Assembly: GCA_964017235.1 (NCBI GenBank)
Contig: OZ024929.1
Location: forward strand, 61,847,603-61,911,602
From: Sabellastarte sp. h YS-2021
Lineage: Eukaryota; Annelida; Polychaeta; Sabellida; Sabellidae
DNA length: 64,000 nt
Direction: 5' to 3'
Shown: positions 1 through 11,256 of the stretch, piece by piece
Layout: each line of letters begins with the position of its first letter
How positions within the stretch are numbered: position 1 is the first letter of the stretch
Program-made: the position numbers and the translations under genes
Notes under the pieces: model-generated
The model's database searches: none
What the model was told of the DNA's origin: nothing
What the model saw: the letters and a program-made list of their open reading frames with translations, nothing else

Positions 1-555
1 AGTTTCGTGCTTTATATCATATTTTAACCCTTAAAATGGACAAATACTGTACAAGAACGGGGATAAACCATGAACAGATTTATCTTATTTGATTTCACCA
101 GGCATATATTCCTGTATATAAACTACATACATGAGATGTGCATTAGTTTGCAAGCAATTGCCGTCTCGACAAAAAACCGGACGTTGTTTCCGATGATTTC
201 ACGCGACAAGGACTCGTTTGTGCTTAAATTTATATATTTTTAAACCCTAAAAATGGTCAAATAATGAAGCAGATAGGGGTTAAATATTTTATTTTACTGT
301 CAGGCATATATATATATATCCTGTATTAGAAACCACATAAACAAGTCGCTGTTTCTTTACAACGTGAACCCGGAAGTGGACTTCAGTTGTAAAATATGCT
401 AAAAATACTTTTCTGATCTATGAAAGGTCACCAATTTTTGATTCTATGTATTAAAATAAGGAAACTGATGCAGTTTCCATATCCAACGACAAGTATATCC
501 TTGTAAAATTAAAAACTTTTCCTTCTAAAATAAAAGCAAGTTAAGATCACGCGGC
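1..555. other. AT-rich non-coding sequence with an imperfect internal duplication
   Basis: No coding ORF is supported here. Two segments (about 1-140 and 205-350) look like diverged copies of one sequence; both contain a CAGGCATATAT stretch followed by CTGTAT. A related stretch recurs near 47220-47250. This suggests an old dispersed repeat, family unknown. Confidence 0.5.
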
Positions 556-715
556 CAACGAGAAAAGGAGACGAATGTCAGAGTGTACCGCGAGACAACC
601 TGAGGCTACGGCCAACTATAAATGTCTATTTTTCTTAGACGCTGGCCATGATGCCTTGCGGCCATCCGAGAACAGCAATCAGTCCCACATGGTAAGCTAT
701 TGTAGCGCAATAAAA
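556..715 (-). repeat. DIRS terminal-repeat fragment (family C, gag-side end)
   Basis: This segment matches 14157-14255, and its inner part is the reverse complement of 7680-7810. It carries the AGTCCCACATGGTAAGCT block that in complete copies lies next to the outer end. It stops at GCGCAATAAAA, the outer end shared by every gag-side DIRS terminus in the window. The rest of this copy is absent. Confidence 0.7.
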
Positions 716-799
716 GTTAGGTCACCAAGGTGAATGTGTTAGGCGTGCTAAGAAATGTAAAACTTGTAATCTAGGTTACATAATAGTATCTATGCTATA

Positions 800-1590
800 A
801 ACGGACAAACGAAAGGACAGAATTACACCAATTTCAAAAGCAACTTAGCTATGATGGTGATCTATCTCCCTGTCAAGTTTGAATTCGATTGGACAAACCG
901 TTTTCGAGTTAAGAGTCCGGAAACGGAAATGTTGATGGACAGACAAACGGAATTACACCAATTTCGAAAGGAACCTAGCAATGATGGTGTTCTATTTCCC
1001 TGTCAAGTTTGAATTCAATTGGACAAAGCATTTTCAAGTTAGAGTCCGGAAACAGAAATGTTGACGGACGGACAAATGGACAAAAAATGGACAAATGAAC
1101 AGACAGAATTACACCAATTTTGAAAGGAACCTAGCTATGATGGTGATCTATCTCCCTGTCAAGTCTAAATTCGATTGGACAAAGCATTTTCAAGTTAGAG
1201 TCCGGAAACAGAAATGTTGACGGACAAACGGACAAAAAAAACAGACAAACGAATGGACGGAATTACACCAATTTCGAAAGGAACATAGCTATGATGGTGA
1301 TCTCTCTCCCTGTCAAGTTTCAATTCGATTGGACAAACCATTTTCGAGTTACAGTCCGGAAACGGAAATTTTGACAGATTTCGAGTTAGAGTCTGGAAAC
1401 GGAAATGTTGACGGACAGACAAACGGACAAAAAACGGACAAACGAAAGGACGGAATTACACCAATTTCGAAAGGAACCTAGCTATCTCCCTGTCAAGTTT
1501 GAATTCGATTGGACAAACCGTTTTCAAGTTAGAGTCTGGAAACGAAAATGTGGACGGACAGACAGACGGACGTCGGACACATCAATCTAA
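800..1590. repeat. Irregular tandem array, units of about 130-190 bp
   Basis: Five copies of a unit containing AATTACACCAATTT start near 821, 951, 1107, 1261 and 1453. Each is followed by TCTCCCTGTCAAGT and by GTCCGGAAAC. Spacing is uneven because of internal indels. Short ORFs in it are by-products of the repeat. No host function is visible. Confidence 0.85.
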
Positions 1591-1633
1591 TAGGCTGGTT
1601 GGTTACATGCAACCTGCCTAAAAATTAATAAAA

Positions 1634-1690
1634 CAAGCATTCTGACGCATGCAATTATCTCCTGCCGTATAAATTAGATGTACTAAAGAC
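1634..1690. repeat. Left end of an array-bearing TIR element
   Basis: The stretch ACAAGCATTCTGACGC followed by TTATCTCCTGC matches 31250-31277. There it is the left terminus of a short element with TTATCTCCCGC inverted ends. Here it is followed by three tandem arrays instead of about 370 bp. Confidence 0.55.
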
Positions 1691-2900
1691 AGTGGAATAT
1701 AGATTTTCTTCTGAGATGGAGGAACATGTAGAAGTGACAATAAGCAAGAGGCACTTTAATGTTTGACTGCAATACTTTTAAAGATAAAAGGCATTTAGTC
1801 ATTTTAGTAGCTATTACTCTGAAATGCAAAGAGCTACAGGTCTGCAACTTTACTATGTAGTAGATCATCCAAAAGTAGGTGAAGGACTTATTTAGAAGAA
1901 ATTGCCTATCTGCAATACTTCTACAGATAAAAGACATTTACTCTTTTTAGCAACACATTTACTCATTTTAGTGGCTATTACTCTGCCATCCAAAGAGCTG
2001 CAGTTCTGCAATGTCACTATGTGGCAGATCACCCCAAAGTAGGTGACTAACTTATTTAGAAGAAATTGCCCATTTGCAATACTTCTACAGATAAAAGACA
2101 TTTACTCGTTTTAGCAGGTATGACTCAGCTATGCAAAGAGCTATGGATGTGCAAGTTCACTATGTGGTATATCACCCAAAAGGTGAATGAGTTATTCAGA
2201 AGAAATTGCCTATCTGAATACTTTTAGAGATAAAAGGCATTTACTCATTTAAGTAGCTATTACTCATCTATGCAAAGAGCTACAGTTGTGCAACTTCAAT
2301 ATGTGGTAGATCACCCCAAAGTAGGTGGATGACTTATTTAGAAGAAATTGCCTATTTGCAACACTTTTAGAGATAAAAGACATTTACTCATTTTAGCAGG
2401 TATGACTCAGCTATGCAAAGAGTTACAGTTCTGCAACTTTACTATATGGTAGATCAGCCAAAAGTAGGTGAATGACTTATTTACAAGAAATTGCGTATCT
2501 GTAATACTTTTAGAGATAAAATACATTTACTCATTTTAGTAGCTATGACTGTGCTATACAAACAGCTATAGATCTGCAACTTCACTAAGTGATAGATCAC
2601 CCAAAAGTAGGTGAATGACTTATTTAGAAGAAATTGCCTATCTGTAATACTTTCAGAGATAAGACATTTAGTCATTTTAGTAGCTATTACTCAGCTATCC
2701 AAAGAGCTACAGTTCTGCAACTTCACTATGTGGTAGATCGCACAAATGTAGGTGAAGGACTTATTTAGAGGAAATTGTGTATTTGCAATACTTTTACTGA
2801 TAAAAGACATTTACTCATTTAGTAGCTATGACTGAACTATGCAAAGAGCTATAGATCTGCAACTTCACTATGTGGTAGATCAGCCAAAAGTAGGTATTAC
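1690..2900. repeat. Tandem array, about 143-bp unit, about 8 copies
   Basis: The landmark AGTAGGTGAATGACTTATTT recurs near 1873, 2036, 2179, 2318, 2462, 2605 and 2745. Units also share ACTCATTTTAGTAGCTAT and a degenerate CAAAGAGCTA. Several 60-90 aa reverse-strand ORFs are repeat artefacts. Confidence 0.9.
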
Positions 2901-3975
2901 TCTATCTCACACTGTTTCCAGGAAAATAAGTTTTTGCATTTTTACGCAGAAATTCAATATGGCCATCAAAAATGCAAAAATGGCAGGAAAATGATTTTTG
3001 GAAAAAGTCACTAATAGCCTCTGCAGATCAAAAATTTCGTCGAAATCGCTCTATCTCGCTCCGTTTCCGAGATAAATGTGTTTTTGTGTTTTACATAGAA
3101 ATTCAAGATGGCCGCCAAAAGTGGCGGAAAAACGTTGTTTTGCAAAAAATCGCCAGTACACTGCAGATACCCTGTGGGTCAAAAATTCTGTCAAAATCGT
3201 TCTATCTTGCTCCGTTTCCAAGATAAAAGCGTTTTTGCGTTTTACGCAGAAATTCAAGATGGCCGCCAAAAGTGGCGGGAAAACATGCAAAATGTCACCA
3301 GTACACTCTGCAGATACCTTGCGGGTCAAAAATTTTGTGGAAATCGCTCTATCTCGCTATGTTTTCCGAGATAAACCCGCTTTTGCATTTTACACAGAAA
3401 TTCAAGATGGCCACAAAAAGTGGCGGGAAAACTATTTTTGGGAAAAGCGGTTAATACACTCTTCAGATACCCTGTGGGTCAAAAATTTCGTCGAAATCGC
3501 TCTATCTCGCTCCGTTTCCAAGATAAAAGTGTTTTTGAATTTTACACAGAAATTCAAGATGGCGGGAAAACGATTTTGGGAAAGATCATTAATAGACTCT
3601 GCTGGTACTCTGTGGGTCAAAAGTTTCATTGAAATCGCTCTATCTCCACTCCATTTCCAAGATAAACGCATTTTTGCGTTTTACCCAGAAATTCAAGATG
3701 GCCACCAAAAGTGGCGGGAAAACGTTGTTTTGCAAAAAGTCGCCAAAAGACTGTGCAGATACCCTATGGGTCAAAAATTTCGTTAAAAAATTGCTCTATC
3801 TCGCTCTGTTTTCGAGATAAACACTTTTTTCGTTTTACGCAGAAATTCAAGATGACCTCCAAAAGTGGTAGGAAAACGATTTTTAGAAAAAGTCGCCAGT
3901 AGACTCTCCAAATACCCTATGGGTAAAAAATTTCGTTCAAATCGCTTTATCTCGCTCCATTTCCGAGATAAATAA
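2900..3975. repeat. Tandem array, about 148-bp unit, 7 copies
   Basis: Units share GATACCCTGTGGGTCAAAAA, ATCGCTCTATCTCGCTCC and AAATTCAAGATGGCC, with the last near 3100, 3251, 3399, 3549, 3689 and 3843. The repeat creates an open frame of 236 codons (3076-3786) that reads the same degenerate peptide repeatedly; I do not regard it as a gene. Related arrays lie at 5420-5705, 6590-7095, 37075-37345 and 41840-43090. Confidence 0.9.
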
Positions 3976-3977
3976 AA

Positions 3978-5090
3978 AGATAGATGTCATTATTTTGCTA
4001 CAAATAAGAAAATTGCTATTACTCACTTATGACATGCAATAGAATCCAAAACTATATGCCATCTTATAGTTAAGGACAAAGTAGCTGAACAACACATTTT
4101 AGGAAAATACTGTAACTGCAATAGTTTTGGAGTTACAATGGATTCACTCACCAGTCAGAATTTCAAAGTAGCTATTACTCAGCTATCCAATGTGCAACAG
4201 GTCTGAAACTTTCCTATATGATAGCTTATCAAAAACTAGATGAATAACATATATTTGAAAAGAATTCCCTAATTTTAATACTTTAAAGATATTTGACATT
4301 TACTTCTGTTATTATTTTGCTACAAATAAGAAAATTACTATTACTCACTTATGGCATGCAATAGAACCCCAGACTATATGCCATGTTATAGTTAATGACA
4401 AAGTGGCTGAATAACATATTTTAGAAAAATACTCTAACTGCAATTGTTTTGGAGTTACAATGGATTTACTCAACAGTCACAATTTCAAAGTAGCTATTAC
4501 TCAGCTACCCAATGTGCAACAGGTATGAAACTTTACTATGTGATAGCTTACCAAAAACTAGATGAACAACATATTTGAAAAGAATTCCCTAATTTTAATA
4601 CTTTTGAAGATATTTGACATTTACTTATGTCATTATTTTGCTACAAAAAAGAAAATAGCTATTACTCACTTATGACATGCAATAGAACCCCAAACTATAT
4701 GCCATCTTATAGCTTAGGACAAAGTAGCTGAATAACATATTTTAGGAAAATACTCTAACTGCAATTGTTTTGGAGTTGCAATGGATTTACTCAACAGTCA
4801 CAATTTCAAAGTAGCTATTACTCAGCTATCCAATGTGCAACAGGTATGAAACTTTACTATGTGATAGCTTATCAAAAACTAGATGAATAACATATTTGAA
4901 AAGAATTCCCTAACTTTAATACTTTTGAAGATATTTGACATTTATTTATATCATTATTTTGCTACAAATAAGAAAATAGCTATTACTCACTTATTGCATG
5001 CAATAGAACCCCAAACTATATCCCATCTTATAGCTAAGGACAAAGTAGCTGAACAACATATTTGAAGAAAAAGCTGTAACTGCAATAGTT
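3978..5090. repeat. Tandem array, about 320-bp unit, about 3.5 copies
   Basis: ATTATTTTGCTACAAATAAG (with small changes) recurs near 3990, 4310, 4630 and 4950, giving a period of about 320 bp. The unit contains two diverged half-units that both carry an AGTAGCTATTACTCA-like stretch. It may therefore be a dimer of an older 150-160 bp repeat. Confidence 0.85.
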
Positions 5091-5310
5091 TTTGAGTTAT
5101 GAGTCCTTTACTCAAAGTAGCTAAAATTGCTATTTCTCACTTGTCTTTAGGCCTACGTCCATTTTCAAGGGCATGAAAATTCATTGGGACAATTAATTTA
5201 CAAAAAATCTGTAGCTGTAGTAGTTTTGGAGAAATCTGCGTGACACACTAATGCATGCATGCATGCACACACAGGCATCATTTCATAATCTCCCTCCCTC
5301 ATGTTAATGC
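5090..5310. repeat. Right-end module of the array-bearing TIR element, incomplete
   Basis: This matches 31420-31620: AAATTCATTGGGACAATTAA, CTGTAGCTGTAGTAGTTTTG, an ATGCATGC/CACACA microsatellite, then CATAATCTCCCTCCC. At 31620 the sequence continues into a hairpin and the right TIR. Here it diverges after CTCCCTCCC, so the right terminus is missing. Confidence 0.6.
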
Positions 5311-5705
5311 ATGAACTTCCACACTGTCTGCATAGCAAAAACAAAGCGTCCCGAAAGGATATAAAGGTGAGTGCTAAAGTATTAAGAAAATGCTTCGTTT
5401 CTAGCCTTATACTGTTGTGGCAACCAAAGTCAGCGCAGTCTGCTCTATCTAGCACGGTTTTCAAGATATAAGCATTTTTGTGTTTTGCAAAAAATTCGAA
5501 AATTCAAAATTTCCGCTATATTTAATGAGACAAAAATATTTTGAAAATTGGCATGGCTACTCTGCAGAGATACCCAGCAGGTCAAAAATTTTGTTGAGTT
5601 CGCTCCATCAAGCACGGTTTTCGAGATATAAGCATTTTTGTGTTTTGCAAAAACTTTGAAAATTCAAAATGGCCACCATTTTTGGGGAGACAAAAAATTT
5701 TGACA
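5310..5705. repeat. Dispersed module with two units of a TCTAGCACGGTTTT repeat
   Basis: 5365-5470 matches 37010-37100 (shared TATTAAGAAAATGC and GTTGTGGCAACCAAAGT). It leads into two units that contain TAGCACGGTTTTC and GATATAAGCATTTTTGTG. The same leader-to-array order occurs at 37000-37345, so leader and array seem to move together. Confidence 0.6.
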
Positions 5706-5793
5706 AGACCACTGCCGCGGTGTGTATCTCCCGCCGAGCATTAAAGGAGAAGAAATAGCTTTTCCGAGATATTCACAATTTTTCATTTTCGTG

Positions 5794-6590
5794 TGTGAAA
5801 GCTCTTCCAAAAGTAGGTGAATGAGTTATTTGAGAAAAATACTATTAAGAGATAATTCACATTTACTCCTTTTGAGTAGGTGAGTAATTACCTACGGGTC
5901 TGGAACTTCACCAAGTGAAAGTTCTCCCAAAAGTAGATGAATGAGTTATTTGATAAAAATTGGGTATCCGCAATACTTTTAGAGATAATTCGCATTTACT
6001 CATTTTGAGTAGGTGAGTAATTAGCTATGGGTCTGAAACTTCACCATGTGAAAGCTCTCCCACAAGTAGGTGAATGAGTTATTTGATAAAAATGGGGTAT
6101 CCGCAATACTTTTACAGATAATTAGCATTTACTCATTTTGAGTAGGTAAATAATTAGCTATGGGTCTGAAACTTCACGGAGTGAAAGCTCTCCCAAAAGT
6201 AGGTGAATGAGTTATTCGAGAAAAATTGGGTATTTGCAATACTTTTAGAGATAATTCGCATTTACTCATTTTGAGTAGGTGAGTAATTAGCTATGGGTCT
6301 GAAACTTCACCATGTGAAAGCTCTTCCAAAAGTAGATGAATGAGTTATTTGATAAAAATTGGCTATCTGCAATACTTTTAAGAGATAATTCGCATTTACT
6401 CATTTTGAGTAGGTGAGTAATTATCTACGGGTCTGAAACTTCACCATGTGAAAGCTCTCCCAAAAGTAGATGAATGAGTTATTTGATAAAAATTGGGTAT
6501 CGGCAATAGTTTTAGAGACAATTAGCATTTACTCTTTTTGAGTAGGTGAATAATTAGCTACGGGTCTGAAACTTCACCGAGTGAAAGCTC
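5794..6590. repeat. Tandem array with a very regular 133-bp unit, 6 copies
   Basis: GTGAAAG starts at 5794, then at 5915, 6048, 6181, 6314, 6448 and 6581. After the first interval the spacing is 133-134 bp. The unit includes GTAGGTGAATGAGTTATTTG and CATTTACTCATTTTGAGTAG. Confidence 0.92.
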
Positions 6591-7095
6591 TTTGGGATAG
6601 CTGCTCTGCAGAGATACCCTGAAGATCAAAAATTTCGTCGAAATCGTTCTATGTAGCACGGTTTTTTGAGATATTAGCATTTTTGTGTGTTGCAATTTTT
6701 GCGCAAAAATTCGAAAATTCAAAATGGCCGCAATTTTGGGCGAGAAATTTTTTTTTTGAAAATTGGCATGGCTACTCTGCAGAGATACCCTGTGGGTCAA
6801 AAATTTCGTCGAAATCGCTCTCTCTAGCACAGTTTTCGAGATATAAGCATTTTTATGTTTTGCAATTTTTGCGAAAAATTCGAAAATTCAAAATGGCCGC
6901 AATTTTTTGCGAGATAAATTTTTTTTGAAAATTGGCATGGCTACTCTGCAGAGATACCCTGTAGGTCAAAAATTTTTATGTTTTGCAATTTTTGCGAAAA
7001 ATTCGAAAATTCAAAATGGCCGCCATTTTTGGCGAGAAAATTTTTTTTTGAAAATTGGGATAACTACTCTGCAGAGATACCCTGTGTTTTCCTTA
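6590..7095. repeat. Tandem array, about 168-bp unit, 3 full copies
   Basis: Units start near GGCTACTCTGCAGAGATACC and contain TAGCACGGTTTT and AAATTCAAAATGGCCGC. The third copy carries an internal deletion. It is the same broad family as 41840-43090. Confidence 0.88.
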
Positions 7096-7638
7096 TTTGG
7101 AAAATTCATAATGATTAATTAATCATTAATTACTCGGCCATTTCTTAACCAATCAAAAGAATGAATGTATTTGCCAAGTTTCAGGTGAATTGATAAAATT
7201 CCTTTCAAGTTATCATCCGGACAAGCTTCCCCATCGAAAAAAGACATTTTTGGTCATGTGACCTCTCTGATTGGTTGAAATGTCACTGCAGCATATTCAA
7301 AACAATTCCCCAAGGCTACTGCCTAAACCTGCCAAATTTGAAAAGAATCCGCCTAACGGTTACAGAGTTATAAGGAAAACAAAATGCGGAGCCGGCGGAG
7401 CCTGAAGGTCTCCCATACACAAACAAGTGTCCCGCAAGGGACGCTTAAATAGATATAAGGCAAAAACACAAAGTCGGCTATTTGATGAATCCAGTTTGAT
7501 CCATAAAAGGGGTGGGGGTGGGGGGGCAGGGGGTAAATCTGACCAGCTATCTAGACTCTTCACATAAGGTTTCCCAATACCTCTCAATACATTCTAAAAC
7601 TGTAAAAGAATAAATGAGATAAAAGGCCAAAACACAAA
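7095..7638. other. Mixed dispersed repeats, no gene seen
   Basis: 7180-7254 is repeated at 9224-9290 (CAGGTGAATTGATAAAATTC onward). 7450-7638 is a single unit of the array at 14256-15060 and includes a G-rich run near 7510. No coding sequence is supported. Confidence 0.6.
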
Positions 7639-7905
7639 ATTGAAAATTTTAATTACTTAAATGTAGCTTTTATAAGCTACAAGCTTACCATGTGGGACTC
7701 ATTGCTGTTCTCGGATGGCCGCAAGGCATCATGGCCAACGTCTAAGAAAAATAGACATTTATAGTTGGCCGTAGCCTCGGGGTTGACATTTGTCTCCTTT
7801 TTCTCGTTGCAATGTTAAACCATATCCCCTCAGCTGTAATACAGCGGGGAGGCAGGGTGGGACTCTTCTCAGTCCCACATGGTAAGCTTGTAGCTTATAC
7901 AAGAG
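7639..7905 (-). repeat. DIRS family C YR-side terminus: ITR plus start of the ICR
   Basis: The outer end TGAAAATTTTAATTACTTAA leads into GCTTACCATGTGGGACT. The reverse complement, AGTCCCACATGGTAAGCT, returns at about 7870-7890. That is the ITR-then-ICR layout of the complete DIRS copies. The block breaks off at about 7905 inside the ICR. The inner ITR matches the reverse complement of 556-690. Confidence 0.7.
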
Positions 7906-8580
7906 GAGAGTGCCCGTGAACGGGCACTGTGTCAGCTGACTGAATGTTTTTAATTTGTGATGGTGATAATGAGAGGAAAGCATAATTATCAGGGAAAGGG
8001 CTGTACAGAAATACAGTAAATGGTAACTGAACAGCATGTTTAGGGCTGGGACGGGTGCTGAAAAACGACACCGAGTACTCGCCCTCTCACAACCGGCCCG
8101 AATTCGAGTAACCACGAGATTTAGTATTTACCATTGGAAGTCTTCTGTAAACAGATAGTCGGTTCCGGAAACGAAACATTTGAAGAAAAATGTCTTCTAT
8201 TTGACCAGATATTATAGAATATGGAGTAAATTATATGTTTTCCAGCGAAAATAACAACTTTAACTGTTATTATGCGACGGAAATGCTGAAATGTAGCATA
8301 TTTTACACAAGCGTTTCATTACGTGGGCAATAATACGATACCTCGCAAGTAACCGAGGATTTAAAATGGACTCGAGTACTAGCAAAGATAGACTCGTCTA
8401 TCGAGGCTCGAGTACTCGTTCACAGCCCTAAGCATGTTCGAAAGATATTCCGAAGCTGACAGAAAAAAAGGACAAAAAAATTGTGCCCTGCAAATGGTAT
8501 TATGAAATAAAGTAACAAGGTAATTGTTTAAGTGTAAAAAGTAGGTTAAAAATATTCAAAGAAATACTATAAATGCAATA
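7906..8580. repeat. Leader module of a composite repeat, interrupted by a MITE
   Basis: 7906-8040 plus 8439-8580 matches 32955-33240. It begins with a GTGCCCGT/ACGGGCAC hairpin and a GTCAGCTGAC palindrome and leads straight into the 147-bp array in both places. The uninterrupted copy at 33 kb provides the empty site for the MITE. Confidence 0.75.
8041..8430. mobile_element. hAT-type MITE, 390 bp, with 8-bp target duplication
   Basis: The element starts TAGGGCTGGGACGGG and ends TCACAGCCCTA, which gives imperfect terminal inverted repeats. The 8-bp sequence AGCATGTT flanks it directly at 8033-8040 and 8431-8438. The paralogous site at 33092-33099 has AGCATGTT once and no insert. GAGTACTC/CTCGAGTACT motifs repeat near the ends, as expected for subterminal binding sites. 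There is no ORF, so it needs a transposase supplied from elsewhere. An 8-bp duplication is the hAT signature. Confidence 0.88.
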
Positions 8581-9420
8581 TCCTTGTTCGACCATGAAGA
8601 AGGGGTCCAAAGGTCAAATCTGACCATACCAAAAGATTCCCAGCCAAAGAATTTAGGATGGTTTACCATCCCAAACCTCTCAGACCAATAATAAGTGAGT
8701 CATAGGCACTTTTTAAGTTTGGCTATCCTTGTTTGACATTGACGGAGGGGTCCAAGGTCAAATCCGACCACACAAAAAAATTCCCAGCCCATGATTTCCT
8801 GTAGCTTGTTTACCATCCCAAACCTGTAGGACCAATAATAAGCGAGTTCTAAGCAATTGTAAGTTTGGCTATCCTCAATTGACCTTGAAGGAGGGGTCCC
8901 AGGTCAAATTTGACCACACCAAAAGAATCCCAGCCCATGATTTCCTATATGTTGGTTTACCATCCCAAACCTCCAAGACCAATAATACGCGAGTTATAAG
9001 CACTTTAAGTTTGGCTATCTTCGTTTGACCTGGAAGGAGGGGTCTAAGGTGAAATCTGACCACACCAAAAGATTCCCAGCCCATGATTTTCTATAGGTTG
9101 GTTTTCCATTCCAAACCTCTAGGACCAATAATAAGCGAGTTATAAGCACTTTTAAGTTTGGCTATCCTCATTTGACCTTGAAGGAGGGGTCCAAGGTGAA
9201 ATCCGACCACACCAAAAAATTCAGGTGAATTGATAAAATTCCTTTCAAGTTATCATCCGGACAAGCTTCCCCATCGAAAAAAGACATTTTTATTATCATG
9301 ATTTTCTATAGGTTGGTTTTCATTCCAAACCTCTAGGACCAATAATAAGCGAGTTATAAGCAAGGTCAAATCGGACCATATTAACAGATTCCCAGCCCAT
9401 GATTTCCTACAGGTTGGATA
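8580..9420. repeat. Tandem array A, about 147-bp unit, about 6 copies
   Basis: Units share TGACCTTGAAGGAGGGGTCC, GATTCCCAGCCCATGATTT and GACCAATAATAAGCGAGTTA. The same array occurs at 20990-21610 and 33240-34110. At 9224-9290 a segment otherwise seen at 7180-7254 interrupts one unit. Confidence 0.9.
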
Positions 9421-10860
9421 CAATGATTTACTCAACAGTGAGAACCTGAAAGAAGCTATTGCTCAGCTATGCCATGACATAGAGGTCTGCAATTTCACTA
9501 TGTTATAGCTGACCAAAACGTCTGTGAATAACATATTTAACAAAATACTCTAAATGTAATAGTTTTCAAGTTACTACTGATTTACTCAAGAGTGAGAACC
9601 TCAAAGTAACTATTACTCAGCTATGCAATGAGCTACATGTCTGAATTTTTGCTCTGTTATAGCTGACCTAAAAGTAGGTGAACAACATATTTAAGCAAAA
9701 TACTGTAAATGCAATAGTTTTCAAGTTACAACTGATTTACTCAATAGTGAGAACCTGAAAATAGCTATTGCTCCGCTATGCCATGAGCTATAGGTCTGTA
9801 ATTTCACTATGTTATAGCTAACCCAAAAGTAGGTGAACAATATATTTTAACAAAATACTCCAAATGCAATATTTTTCAAGTTATAGCCGATTTACTCAAC
9901 AGTCAGTGCCTGAGAATAGCTATTGCTCAGTTGTGCCATGAGCTACTGGTCTGTAATTTCACTATGTTATAGCTGACCCAAAAGTAGCTGAATAACATAT
10001 TTGCACAAATTTCTGTAAAGGCAATAGTTTTCCAATTACAACTGATTTACTCAACAGTGAGAACTTCAAAGTAGCTATTACTCAGCTATGCAATGAGCCA
10101 CAGATCTGAAACTTCACTATTTTATAGCTGATCCCAAAATAGGTGAATAACATATTGAAACAAAATACTGTAAATGCAATAGTTTCCAAGTTATAAGCGA
10201 TTTACTCAACAGTGATAACTTCAAAGTAGCTATTACTCAGCTATGCAATGAGCCACAGATCTGAAACTTCACTATTTTATAGCTGATCCCAAAATAGGTG
10301 AATAACATATTGAAACAAAATACTGTAAATGCAATAGTTTCCAAGTTATAAGCGATTTACTCAACAGTGATAACCTAAAAGTAGCTATTACTCAGCTATG
10401 CCATGAGCTACAGGTCTGAAATTTTACTATGTTATAGCTGACCCAAAAGTAGCTGAATAACATATTTATACGAAATTCTCTAAATGCAATAGTTTTCAAG
10501 TTATAAGCGATTTACTCAACAGTGATAACCTAAAAGTAGCTATTACTCAGCTATGCCATGAGCTACAGGTCTGAAATTTTACTATGTTATAGCTGACCCA
10601 AAAGTAGCTGAATAACATATTTATACGAATTTCTCTAAATGCAATAGTTTTTAAGTTACAAGTGATTTTACTCATGATGGAAGTTACTGAAAAGCCCAAA
10701 AGTAGCTATTACTCACTTAGCTATTGAGACAGGCACCCAACTTACTCACCATATTGTAGCTATGAAAAAAGTAGCTGAATAACATATTTTAACAAAATGC
10801 TCTAAATGCAACACTTTTCAAGTTATAAATGATTTTGTGCATGATTTCATGAATTTTAAT
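9420..10860. repeat. Tandem array B, about 153-bp unit, about 9-10 copies
   Basis: GATTTACTCAACAGTGAGAA-like landmarks recur about every 150-155 bp together with TATGTTATAGCTGACC and TGCAATAGTTTTCAAGTTA. Two neighbouring units near 10020-10370, and two near 10340-10660, look nearly identical, so amplification there was recent. Array B also follows array A at 34440-34786. Confidence 0.9.
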
Positions 10861-10869
10861 GCATTAAAA

Positions 10870-11256
10870 ATTATTAAAAAAATTTATTAAAAAAAAAGTA
10901 AGACAGATCCAGGTCTCATACTCACACAAGAGAATCTACCTCTGGCCTAGTACATATATGCAAGATATGAGAGAAATCCCTGCAATAGTCACTGAGAAAA
11001 TTGTGATTAAGTGTTGAAATTTTCACACTTTTGGTGGGGGTACCCCCCTTGTAATGTCTCTAGCAAACAGACGAACAGACAGATTTGCATGCCTTGAACA
11101 ATTTTTCATCCTCGATAGATAAGGTATCTTTTAAAAAAAACAGCATGTCTCTAGGCCTTGTAGTTTTGGAGGAGAAGTTGTTCACGCGAACGCGTACGCC
11201 CACGCCGCAGAGTGACGACATAATGTCAGCTGACTGACAAGTCAGCTGACATAAAA
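10870..11256. repeat. Right module of a dispersed repeat
   Basis: This matches 15461-15795 and partly 46835-46995. Landmarks are ACAGATCCAGGTCT, TGTAGTTTTGGAGGAGAAG and a terminal GTCAGCTGAC...GTCAGCTGAC hairpin. The L1-like LINE begins at its right edge. Confidence 0.7.

Noticed and set aside
3076..3786. 236-codon open frame within tandem repeats
   Set aside because: The peptide repeats with the 148-bp DNA unit, overlaps other open frames in the same array and has no domain; it is a by-product of the satellite.
5794..6590. Regularly spaced repeats that could suggest a CRISPR array
   Set aside because: The whole 133-bp unit repeats with no unique spacers, and the surrounding sequence is from an animal genome.
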